A stretch of 64,000 bases of DNA, taken from Legionella yabuuchiae (lineage in GTDB: Bacteria; Pseudomonadota; Gammaproteobacteria; Legionellales; Legionellaceae). Positions 27,968-36,262 of the stretch are shown piece by piece. The stretch spans positions 81,500 through 145,499 of the forward strand of contig NZ_CAAAIW010000003.1 in assembly GCF_900640115.1 (NCBI RefSeq), given 5' to 3'. The position numbers and the translations under genes are program-made. Numbering within the stretch: the stretch's first letter is position 1; each line of letters begins with the position of its first letter. A model generated the notes under the pieces. That model was given only the letters and a program-made list of their open reading frames with translations, made no database searches and was not told the origin of the DNA.

Positions 27968-28573
27968 ATGTCTTATCAAGCCCATGAGACAGCCATTGTT
28001 GATGAGGGTGCCGCAATCGGTGAGGGCACAAGGATTTGGCATTGGGTTCATGTCAGCAGTGGGGCCAACATCGGCGAACGCTGTAGTCTTGGACAGAATG
28101 TTTACGTTGGTAATCGCGTTGTCATCGGAAACAACGTAAAAATTCAAAACAATGTGTCCGTGTACGATAACGTAACCATCGAGGATGAGGTGTTTTGCGG
28201 GCCTAGCATGGTGTTTACTAACGTATACAATCCAAGGTCGGCCGTTTCTCGAAAGGATGAATATCGTAATACCCTCATTAAGAAAGGCGCGACCCTCGGA
28301 GCAAATTGCACCATTGTCTGTGGAATAACCATTGGTGAGTATGCTTTTATCGGAGCCGGGGCGGTTATCAACCGAGATGTTCCTCCTTATGCGCTCATGG
28401 TTGGAGTGCCTGCTCGTCAAATTGGCTGGATGAGTCGTTTTGGAGAGCAGTTAACATTTACAAAAGAAGCTGATGGCTCAATGATAGCCAAATGCCAAAC
28501 TACGAATGATATCTATATAAAGCAAGATAATAAAGTTCAACTTAAATACAGTGGGGTGGCTCAACTCGCGTAG
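27968..28573 (+). CDS. wbpD: UDP-GlcNAc3NA N-acetyltransferase, WbpD-like
   Basis: It acetylates the 3-amino group made by WbpB and WbpE, using acetyl-CoA. The protein is a left-handed beta-helix made of hexapeptide repeats (for example [19 protein letters not shown] from about 43). [20 protein letters not shown] is the typical N terminus, so the ATG one base after the upstream gene's stop is chosen over an earlier in-frame ATG at 27920. 201 residues. The stop codon TAG lies in the first bases of a palindromic repeat, so the C terminus may have been reshaped by that insertion. Confidence 0.88.
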   Translation: MSYQAHETAIVDEGAAIGEGTRIWHWVHVSSGANIGERCSLGQNVYVGNRVVIGNNVKIQNNVSVYDNVTIEDEVFCGPSMVFTNVYNPRSAVSRKDEYRNTLIKKGATLGANCTIVCGITIGEYAFIGAGAVINRDVPPYALMVGVPARQIGWMSRFGEQLTFTKEADGSMIAKCQTTNDIYIKQDNKVQLKYSGVAQLA

Positions 28574-28652
28574 CCCGGATGCAGTAAAACGGAATCCGGG
28601 ATGTTCGAAGCTCAGAAATCCCGGATAACAGCGGCGCTTTCATCCGGGCTAC
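28570..28652. repeat. REP-like palindromic repeat (GTAGCCCGGATG family)
   Basis: The ends GTAGCCCGGATG and CATCCGGGCTAC are perfect reverse complements, with inner GGAATCCGGGAT/ATCCCGG-type pairs. Repeats with these ends are common in many proteobacterial genomes, including Legionella as I recall. The left end supplies the stop codon of the acetyltransferase gene. Confidence 0.75.
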
Positions 28653-28778
28653 ACAATCCCTCTCACATTGACGGGATAGGCTAGGGTGGGGTAGATCAGA
28701 ACGGTTTTTACGAAGTGCCACTCAATCCCAGCGTGTATAAAGAACAATAAATCTTCCTATACAATCAAAAGGAACATC

Positions 28779-29855
28779 ATGAAGTTATGTACCATCGTCG
28801 GAGCAAGACCTCAGTTCATAAAAGCGGCTACCGTATCTAGAATTGTTAAATCAACATCAGATATAAAAGAAATTATTATCCACACAGGTCAGCACTATGA
28901 TGCCAACATGTCAGAGCAGTTTTTCGAAGAACTGGATATTCCAAAGCCCTCTTATAATTTAAATATCGGCTCTGGTTTACATGGTAAGCAAACCGGGCTA
29001 ATGCTTGCAGCCATCGAAGACGTTTTATTGAACGAAAAACCAGACTGGGTACTAGTCTATGGCGATACCAATTCCACATTAGCGGGCGCTCTGGCGGCCG
29101 CTAAGCTTCATATCCCCATTGCTCATGTCGAAGCGGGCTTACGATCATTTAATCGTAAAATGCCTGAAGAAATTAATCGCGTGACGACCGACCATCTAAG
29201 CACCCTTTTATTCCCACCCACTCAAAATGGATACCAACAGCTCATTAAAGAAGGGATAAGCGAAAAAGACATCTTTAATGTGGGAGATGTTATGTATGAC
29301 GCAACGCTTTATTACAATGAATTTAACGCGAACCGAAAAACGATCGTTGATGACTTAGCGTTAAAACCCAAGTCTTATTGCCTGGCTACCATTCATCGTG
29401 CAGAAAATACAGATTGTCCCCAGCGATTAAATAACATCTGCACCGCACTCATTGAGTTAAGCACCGTCACAAACATTATAGTACCCTTACATCCAAGAAC
29501 CCGCTCAGTCCTTGAGAAACAGGGATTATTGAAATCGCTCGTTGATCATATCCAACTGATTGAGCCAGTCGGTTATCTCGATATGCTGGCTTTAGAAGAG
29601 AACGCAGCGACCATTATTACCGATTCAGGAGGCGTCCAAAAAGAGGCTTATTTTAATCAAGTCCCATGCATTACATTACGGGATGAAACAGAGTGGGTGG
29701 AATTAATAGATGCCGGCTGGAATCGATTATGCTCACCCGATAAACCATTTTCCTTAATTGATTTCATCCCATTGGAAAACCCTTCAAGATTAAATTCCAG
29801 CGGACTATATGGGCATGGTAATGCAGCCGAGCGTATTATCAAACTTTTATGCTAA
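28779..29855 (+). CDS. wbpI: UDP-GlcNAc3NAcA 2-epimerase, WbpI-like
   Basis: A non-hydrolysing UDP-HexNAc 2-epimerase of the WecB/WbpI family. It would turn UDP-GlcNAc(3NAc)A into UDP-ManNAc(3NAc)A. Motifs are the N-terminal GARPQFIKAA (8-17), HTGQHYD (36-42), EAGLRSFNRKMPEE (about 117-130) and TDSGGVQKEA near 286. 358 residues. WecB itself is the main alternative, but the four preceding pathway genes favour WbpI. The stop overlaps the start of the hydroxyglutarate oxidase gene. Confidence 0.87.
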   Translation: MKLCTIVGARPQFIKAATVSRIVKSTSDIKEIIIHTGQHYDANMSEQFFEELDIPKPSYNLNIGSGLHGKQTGLMLAAIEDVLLNEKPDWVLVYGDTNSTLAGALAAAKLHIPIAHVEAGLRSFNRKMPEEINRVTTDHLSTLLFPPTQNGYQQLIKEGISEKDIFNVGDVMYDATLYYNEFNANRKTIVDDLALKPKSYCLATIHRAENTDCPQRLNNICTALIELSTVTNIIVPLHPRTRSVLEKQGLLKSLVDHIQLIEPVGYLDMLALEENAATIITDSGGVQKEAYFNQVPCITLRDETEWVELIDAGWNRLCSPDKPFSLIDFIPLENPSRLNSSGLYGHGNAAERIIKLLC

Positions 29856-31099
29856 ATAATTCATTTTCCGCCGATTACATTATCATTGGCGCAGGTATCA
29901 TTGGATTAAGTCTGGCGCGTGAGTTAAGAGAGCGGCAACCACAAGCCAATATTGTTATTCTTGAAAAAGAAACAGAAATAGGTCTGCATGCCAGTGGCCG
30001 AAATAGTGGCGTATTGCACTCAGGGATCTATTATAAAGAAGGAAGTTTAAAAGCCCAACTGTGCTTGCAGGGCGCTAGAGCCATGTCTGCTTATTGCGAA
30101 CGACATCAACTCCCCATTCATCGCACTGGGAAAATTATTGTGCCAAGCAAACCATCTGATGAGGGTATGTTACAAACCCTTTATCAACGCGCACAGCACA
30201 ATGGTGCCAATGTTTCTTTGATAGATGCCCACGAACTTAGAAAAATTGAGCCTGAAGTCGCGGTAACTGGAAATCAAGTATTGTACTCTCCTGAAACGTC
30301 AGTTATTGATCCGAAAGCAATTCTTGCTCATCTATATCATCAATTACTTAAGAAAAAAGTCGTTTTTTATTTTAATCAGCCCTGTAGAAAAATTGATACG
30401 AACAGGAAAAAAGTATTTTCCAAAGATGCCGTAATTTCTTATGGTCATTTATTTAATACTTCAGGATTATATGCAGATATTATCGCAAAAGAATGTAGAA
30501 TAGCTGAGCAATATACGATGATCCCTTTTAAAGGTATCTATTATGAATTGGCTGCGCACTCTCCTATTAAAGTTAATCACTTAGTTTATCCTGTTCCCGA
30601 TATGAATGTGCCGTTTCTTGGCATTCATTTCACGCGCTCAATCTCAGGGAAAACTTATATTGGGCCCTCAGCCATTCCAGCGTTAGGACGGGAGCATTAT
30701 ATGGGCTTAAAAGGTATTAATGTTAAAGAAACCTTGGGAATATTTTCTCGTCTTGGCCAGCAGTATATATGCAATAATCAGGGGTTTCGTTTATATACGC
30801 ATCAGGAAATAAAACACTTTATTAAAGCTGGATTTATATCCTCTGCACAACGACTAATTCCACGCATTCAACGAACAGATTTGATTAGAAGCCCAAAAGT
30901 TGGAATTAGACCGCAATTATTTGATAAACATAAAAAAGAATTGGTCATGGACTTTATGATTAAGAAAACGGAAAATGAAACGCATGTGCTTAATGCTGTA
31001 TCGCCAGCCTTTACAAGCTCATTTAGCTTTGCCAAATTACTGATCGACAATTTTTTATGCAATCCAAGTCCCCAAGCTTTAGGTAAGGAGTTCATGTGA
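29849..31099 (+). CDS. lhgO: L-2-hydroxyglutarate oxidase family FAD enzyme (LhgO-like)
   Basis: A FAD-dependent oxidase of the DAO fold that converts L-2-hydroxyglutarate to 2-oxoglutarate, passing electrons to the membrane quinone pool in known members. IIIGAGIIGLSLAREL at 11-26 binds FAD, and HASGRNSGVLHSGIYY at 47-62 is the LhgO signature. 416 residues, standard. It is out of place in a sugar locus. Its start overlaps wbpI and its stop overlaps the next epimerase (ATGTGA), so it is co-translated with the pathway genes. A role in clearing the 2-hydroxyglutarate made by the WbpB-like enzyme is my inference. Confidence 0.87.
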   Translation: MLNNSFSADYIIIGAGIIGLSLARELRERQPQANIVILEKETEIGLHASGRNSGVLHSGIYYKEGSLKAQLCLQGARAMSAYCERHQLPIHRTGKIIVPSKPSDEGMLQTLYQRAQHNGANVSLIDAHELRKIEPEVAVTGNQVLYSPETSVIDPKAILAHLYHQLLKKKVVFYFNQPCRKIDTNRKKVFSKDAVISYGHLFNTSGLYADIIAKECRIAEQYTMIPFKGIYYELAAHSPIKVNHLVYPVPDMNVPFLGIHFTRSISGKTYIGPSAIPALGREHYMGLKGINVKETLGIFSRLGQQYICNNQGFRLYTHQEIKHFIKAGFISSAQRLIPRIQRTDLIRSPKVGIRPQLFDKHKKELVMDFMIKKTENETHVLNAVSPAFTSSFSFAKLLIDNFLCNPSPQALGKEFM

Positions 31100-32103
31100 A
31101 TTTAGAAGGTAAAAAAATTTTAGTGATTGGCGGCGCAGGGTTTATTGGTAGTTTCGTTATCCGTGAGTTATTAAAGACGAATGTTAAGCAGGTCGTTATT
31201 TTTGATAATTTTGCTCGAGGAAAGTTATCTAATATTGATGATTGTCTTAACGACGCTCGCTGTAGCCTCTTCCCATTTGGCGGTGATATCCGGGAAGTGG
31301 ATGTCTTAGATAAAGCGGTCGAAGGCAAAGATTACGTATTCCATTTGGCTGCGATGTGGTTACTCCATTGTAAGGATTTCCCACGTACAGCCTTTGATGT
31401 GAATATCGCAGGAACTTTTAATGTATTGGAAGCCTGTGTTAAACACAAGGTAAAAAAGTTGATTTATTCATCCAGCGCGTCGGTATATGGCGATGCCGTG
31501 GAAGTTCCCATGCAAGAATCCCATCCTTTTAATAATAAAAACTTTTATGGGGCTACAAAAATCTCTGGCGAAGCCATGTGTACAGCGTTTCATGACCGTT
31601 ATGGTTTGGAGGTTATTGGTTTACGTTATATGAATGTGTATGGACCAGGTCAGGATCAACACGCAGTGTATTCGGGTGTCATACCCATTATGTTAAACAA
31701 AATTGATAAGCATGAGGCCCCTGTGGTGAATGGCGATGGAAGTCAGGCTTATGATTTTGTTTATGTAGAAGATGTGGCTAAAGCTAATCTCTGTGCTCTT
31801 GTATCTCCTGTAGATTATGGATTCTATAACGTTGGCACGGGAGTACAAACCACAATAAGAGAACTATGTGATCTTATCTTGAATTTGAAGCACTCTGAAA
31901 TGAAAGTGGAATATAAACCTTATGGCTCAGACGATGCTCGACAGCTGGTTAAAAATAGAATTGGATCAACCCAAAAAGCTCAGGAAGAACTTGGTTTTCA
32001 ATATCATATTTCGTTAAAAGAAGGATTGAACAAATTAATTTATTGGCGGCAAACCGGTAAGTTTGAATTTGAATCAAGTTATTTATCCAGTGAATGTGTT
32101 TAA
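31096..32103 (+). CDS. NAD-dependent sugar epimerase (extended SDR)
   Basis: An extended short-chain dehydrogenase resembling UDP-glucose/GlcNAc 4-epimerases. GGAGFIGSFVI (12-22) binds NAD. SSSASVYG near 118 and YGATK near 145 complete the catalytic triad. The start is GTG, overlapping the stop of the preceding gene by four bases. 335 residues. The reaction cannot be set from sequence; a 4-epimerisation of a UDP-HexNAc or its uronic acid is likely. Confidence 0.85.
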   Translation: MNLEGKKILVIGGAGFIGSFVIRELLKTNVKQVVIFDNFARGKLSNIDDCLNDARCSLFPFGGDIREVDVLDKAVEGKDYVFHLAAMWLLHCKDFPRTAFDVNIAGTFNVLEACVKHKVKKLIYSSSASVYGDAVEVPMQESHPFNNKNFYGATKISGEAMCTAFHDRYGLEVIGLRYMNVYGPGQDQHAVYSGVIPIMLNKIDKHEAPVVNGDGSQAYDFVYVEDVAKANLCALVSPVDYGFYNVGTGVQTTIRELCDLILNLKHSEMKVEYKPYGSDDARQLVKNRIGSTQKAQEELGFQYHISLKEGLNKLIYWRQTGKFEFESSYLSSECV

Positions 32104-32118
32104 GACTAAGGAATCAAT

Positions 32119-33315
32119 ATGCAGTATATTCCGATCACCAAAGCCGTATTTGATGCTGAAGAGCAAGCAGAGATAATAAAACCATTACAAACAGGTTGGG
32201 TCGTTCAAGGACCCTATGTCAAACAATTCGAGCAAATGTTTGCGGAGTATACTCAATCCCCTTATGCAAAAGCGGTTAGTAATTGCACCACAGCCTTACA
32301 TCTGGCCTTAGTAGCTTTAGGCATAGGGCCTGGTGATAAAGTGGTTGTTCCTTCTTTTACTTATGTAGCTTCTGCTAATGCAGTTGAATATACGGGTGCT
32401 GAGGTAGTCTTTTGTGACATTGATTTAAATACATTTAACATTGATTCCAAAAAACTGGCCGAGATTCTTGCCTCTGATCCAGAGGTTAAAGCCGTTATGC
32501 CTGTTAATCTCTTCGGATTATGTGCCGAACTAGATACAATTATGCAGCTGGCACAGCAATATGGCGTATATGTAGTCGAAGATTCAGCGTGTGGGTTTGA
32601 CGCTTGGATTGGAAATAGACATTCTGGTACAGTAGGACATATTGGCTGTTTTTCATTTCATCCTAGAAAATCCATTACTACGGGTGAAGGGGGAATGTTA
32701 GTGACTCAAGATGAGGCAATTTATAATCTCGTCACCCAACTTTGCGACCATGGTGCTTCAAAATCGGATCTAGAACGTCATAAAGAAAAAGGGGGGTCTT
32801 TACTGCCTGATTTTACGCTTCGAGGCTACAATTATCGCATGACGGATTTTCAAGGTGCGCTCGGTGTTTGCCAAATGCGTAAATCCGAATCGATCATGAA
32901 TGGTCGAAGAAATATTGCAAAACAGTATGATGAAGCCTTGAAGCAACTATCTGCCTTTAAATTACCCTCTGTAGCGGAGGGTTATACTCATGGGTATCAA
33001 TCCTATGTGACTCTTTTTACCTTAGGAACCGATCTAACCAACTTAACGATTGAAACGATTGACTCCTTAAACATAAAACGTAATGAACTAATGAGAAAAC
33101 TCGAAGAGAAAGGGATTGCAACTCGTCAGGGAACTCATGCTGTACATACCTTGGGTTATTATGCAGAGCGTTATCAACTGCAAAATAGCGATTACTTGCA
33201 AGCTTATGCTGCAGACCGATTAAGTATCGCATTGCCTCTTTATGCACAAATGACAAAAGATGAATTCGATTATGTAATAGAACATCTTCATGGAGCATTA
33301 ATGTGTGTGGTATAA
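32119..33315 (+). CDS. DegT/DnrJ/EryC1-family sugar aminotransferase (second copy)
   Basis: A PLP-dependent nucleotide-sugar aminotransferase. The start YIPITKAVFDAEEQAEII and the motifs VSNCTTALHLAL near 54, VEDSACGFDA near 155 and the Schiff-base Lys in FSFHPRKSITTGEGG near 185 resemble enzymes that aminate C4 of 4-keto-6-deoxy sugars (PglE, PerA, ArnB types). It differs clearly from the WbpE-like copy. The WbpM-type dehydratase of this locus could provide its 4-keto substrate. 398 residues. The last four codons overlap the next gene. Confidence 0.86.
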   Translation: MQYIPITKAVFDAEEQAEIIKPLQTGWVVQGPYVKQFEQMFAEYTQSPYAKAVSNCTTALHLALVALGIGPGDKVVVPSFTYVASANAVEYTGAEVVFCDIDLNTFNIDSKKLAEILASDPEVKAVMPVNLFGLCAELDTIMQLAQQYGVYVVEDSACGFDAWIGNRHSGTVGHIGCFSFHPRKSITTGEGGMLVTQDEAIYNLVTQLCDHGASKSDLERHKEKGGSLLPDFTLRGYNYRMTDFQGALGVCQMRKSESIMNGRRNIAKQYDEALKQLSAFKLPSVAEGYTHGYQSYVTLFTLGTDLTNLTIETIDSLNIKRNELMRKLEEKGIATRQGTHAVHTLGYYAERYQLQNSDYLQAYAADRLSIALPLYAQMTKDEFDYVIEHLHGALMCVV

Positions 33316-35315
33316 CCGGCATCATTTCGCTTTCAGGGGAAAGTATTCATCCTGAACGATTAAAGTCAATGTGTGACGCCATACAACATCGTGGCCCAGA
33401 TGGTGCGGGCTACCTCCTAGCACAAACAGGAAATCATCATCCACGTTCACAACAGTATTTTCAAGCGTTCACTGAAAAAAAGTATGCCCATGAAATGAGT
33501 TTGGTTCCATGTATTGATGATGATCAATCAAAACATTATCTTCACCTGCATCGCTGGGATTTATTTTTTGGCCATCGAAGATTGGCAATATTAGATCTAT
33601 CCTCCTCAGGGTTTCAGCCTATTTCCGATATTTCAAAGAGAGTTTGGGTAACTTACAATGGTGAAATTTATAATTTCAAAGAAATAAGACAAGAGCTATT
33701 ATTATTAGGCTATGAATTTTATTCTGAAACGGACTCTGAAGTATTGGTTAATGCCTATATAGAATGGGGAATAGAGGCTGTTTTTAAATTTAATGGGATG
33801 TTTGCTTTTGCGTTATGGGATAAAACCTTTAATAAGGTTTTTTTAGTTCGAGACCGTTATGGTATAAAACCGCTTTATTATTATAGAACTCGTTCCAATC
33901 AAATTATTTTTGGGAGTGAAGTAAAGGCTATTTTAGCTTATTTAGAAGAAAAACCAACGTTGGATCACGAAGGTTTGCTCGAATACTTTACTTTCCAGAA
34001 TTTTTTTACTGACAAGACTTTATTTCATGACATTCATTTACTTCCGGCAGGCAATTATCTTGAAATCAGCTTGAAACAAGATACTGAAGTTATCCAAAAA
34101 CAATATTGGGATTTTGATTTTAGTGAATCAACTGAAATCAAACGAGAAGAAGAGTATATAGAAGAATTAACCTTTTTATTCGAACGAGCAGTAACTCGTC
34201 AACTGGTTAGTGATGTTGAAATTGGAACCTTTTTAAGCGGCGGAATGGATAGCGGCTCTATTACTGCCGTGGCAGCAAAACACTTACCTTATATTAAGAC
34301 ATTCACTATCGGATTTGATTTAAATAATGCTTCAGGCTTGGAGCTTGGCTATGATGAGCGAGTCAAATCCGAGTTACTTTCATATCTTTACAAAACTGAA
34401 CAGTATGAAATGGTGTTGAAACCAGGAGATATGGAACGCTGTTTATCTAATTTTTCATGGCATCTTGAAGAACCACGAGTAGGACAGAGTTACCCCAACT
34501 ATTATGCCGCAAAGCTTGCTGGTAAATTTGTGAAAGTGGTCTTATCAGGCGCGGGAGGGGATGAATTATTTGGCGGCTACCCTTGGCGTTATTACCGAGC
34601 CGTTAAAAATGATAATTTTAACGATTATATTGATAAATATTATCAATTTTGGCAACGATTAGTCTCTACGGATGAAATTAAGAATTTATTTTCTCCCATT
34701 TGGTGTAACGTTTCACACGTTAAGACTCGTGATATTTTTGAATCTGTATTTAAGCAACCTTTAGAAAAACTCTGTTCACCCCAAGACAGCATAAATCATT
34801 CTTTGTACTTTGAAGCTAAGACGTTCTTACATGGCTTGCTTGTTGTCGAAGATAAGCTATCGATGGCGCACTCTCAAGAAACTAGGGTGCCGTTTTTAGA
34901 TAATGATTTAGTGGATTTCTCTCAAAAAATACCTGTGAATTTGAAGTTAAATCAACTGCATAATATTTTGCGGGTAGATGAAAACTCAATCGGGGATAAA
35001 GGTAGTAACTATTATCAAAAAACAAATGATGGCAAATTGATTTTACGTCGAGCGTTGCAAAAATTTATGCCGGAAGAATATACGGAAGCTATTAAGCAAG
35101 GATTTTCCGCACCAGATAACTCTTGGTTCAAAGGTGATAGCAATAATTTTGTTAGGCGTACTCTATTATCTCAAGACGCATGCCTCCATCGTTATTTAGA
35201 TAAAAATGTAATAGAACAAAAAATGTATGATCATTTATCCGGTCGGAAAAATAACCGCTTGCTATTATGGTCACTGATTAACTTCGAATTTTTCTTAAAG
35301 CAATTTATTGAGTAA
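33303..35315 (+). CDS. AsnB-like glutamine amidotransferase (second copy)
   Basis: A second member of the asparagine synthase family, diverged from the one at the start of the locus. It begins with GTG, giving MCGITG with catalytic Cys2 in place; the reading frame overlaps the aminotransferase gene by 13 bases. RGPDGAG is at 30-36, then an insert of about 45 residues absent from the first copy, and the pyrophosphate loop SGGMDSG at 312-318. 670 residues. As with WbpS-type proteins, amidation of a hexuronic acid is the most likely job; free asparagine synthesis is less likely in this setting. Confidence 0.87.
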   Translation: MCGITGIISLSGESIHPERLKSMCDAIQHRGPDGAGYLLAQTGNHHPRSQQYFQAFTEKKYAHEMSLVPCIDDDQSKHYLHLHRWDLFFGHRRLAILDLSSSGFQPISDISKRVWVTYNGEIYNFKEIRQELLLLGYEFYSETDSEVLVNAYIEWGIEAVFKFNGMFAFALWDKTFNKVFLVRDRYGIKPLYYYRTRSNQIIFGSEVKAILAYLEEKPTLDHEGLLEYFTFQNFFTDKTLFHDIHLLPAGNYLEISLKQDTEVIQKQYWDFDFSESTEIKREEEYIEELTFLFERAVTRQLVSDVEIGTFLSGGMDSGSITAVAAKHLPYIKTFTIGFDLNNASGLELGYDERVKSELLSYLYKTEQYEMVLKPGDMERCLSNFSWHLEEPRVGQSYPNYYAAKLAGKFVKVVLSGAGGDELFGGYPWRYYRAVKNDNFNDYIDKYYQFWQRLVSTDEIKNLFSPIWCNVSHVKTRDIFESVFKQPLEKLCSPQDSINHSLYFEAKTFLHGLLVVEDKLSMAHSQETRVPFLDNDLVDFSQKIPVNLKLNQLHNILRVDENSIGDKGSNYYQKTNDGKLILRRALQKFMPEEYTEAIKQGFSAPDNSWFKGDSNNFVRRTLLSQDACLHRYLDKNVIEQKMYDHLSGRKNNRLLLWSLINFEFFLKQFIE

Positions 35316-35317
35316 AT

Positions 35318-36094
35318 ATGAATTTTATATTTCTAGGTTGTACAAATTTTAGCAAAGAAATTTTAATTAATTTAATTGAAAATAATTATATTCCTAAAGT
35401 GGTTTTCACAATTCCAGAACATTTTGCAATATCTTATGCTAAAGGCAAAAAAGTAAAAAATTATAATTATGCAAACCTTGAAACATTATGCTTGGAGCAT
35501 GGTATTCCTATCGAAAAAATTGAAAGTGGGAAGAATCCCATTGAACGATATGCCGACGTTCTTGAACAACTTAGTCTAGATTTTATTTTGGTGATGGGTT
35601 GGTATTATATGGTGCCAAAAGAAATAAGAAATAAAGCAAAGACTGGGGCGTGGGGTATACACGCCTCGTTACTTCCTAACTATGCCGGCGGTGCTCCTTT
35701 GGTATGGGCCATAATCAACGGAGAAAAAGAAACGGGTGTAACTTTATTTCGATTAGACTCAGGCGTTGATGATGGTGATATCATAGATCAACGAAAAATT
35801 ATTATTAAAAATGAGGATTCAATAAAAGATGTGTACGATAAAGCAATTTCAGTATCAAAGACTTTATTAATTGATATTCTTTCTCGTTATCCAAATATTA
35901 CTTTTTCGCCACAAGTAAAAGAAAATATAAAAATATTTCCGCAGAGAAGCCCTGAGGATGGAGAAATTAATTTGAACATGCCGGCTATGGATCTATATAA
36001 TTTCATTCGCGCTCAATCCGCTCCTTATCCCGGAGCATTTATAAGAACTATTGATGGGAAAAAGTTAATAATAGAAAAAGCGCGCGTAGAATAA
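35318..36094 (+). CDS. Sugar N-formyltransferase-like protein
   Basis: A formyl-THF-dependent transferase domain of the Fmt/ArnA type; in polysaccharide loci these formylate amino sugars. IHASLLPNYAGGAPLVWA at 114-131 is the signature loop with His115. The acidic motif DDGDII at 151-156 holds the catalytic Asp. The Asn usually found two residues before the His in Fmt and ArnA is Gly113 here, so the triad is altered. 258 residues. Two bases after the AsnB-like gene, hence the same transcript. Base composition becomes noticeably more AT-rich from here. Confidence 0.8.
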   Translation: MNFIFLGCTNFSKEILINLIENNYIPKVVFTIPEHFAISYAKGKKVKNYNYANLETLCLEHGIPIEKIESGKNPIERYADVLEQLSLDFILVMGWYYMVPKEIRNKAKTGAWGIHASLLPNYAGGAPLVWAIINGEKETGVTLFRLDSGVDDGDIIDQRKIIIKNEDSIKDVYDKAISVSKTLLIDILSRYPNITFSPQVKENIKIFPQRSPEDGEINLNMPAMDLYNFIRAQSAPYPGAFIRTIDGKKLIIEKARVE

Positions 36095-36262
36095 ATTAAT
36101 TTTATTCGCAGATGTCAGCAGCCTCGCCACTAAAAAAAAGTAATAGCGTTGTGTTGGATCAAAAAAAATACCTGGCTGCTCTAAGCAAATTGCACCTAGT
36201 AACCATTTGTTCTTTCTAGATCTAACATTTAAATTTCGGAAAATTTTGTAAAAGGAAAAATA

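Noticed and set aside
28779..29855. Assignment as WecB for enterobacterial common antigen or ManNAc supply
   Set aside because: Possible on sequence alone, but the four adjacent WbpA, B, D and E-like genes favour the WbpI role.
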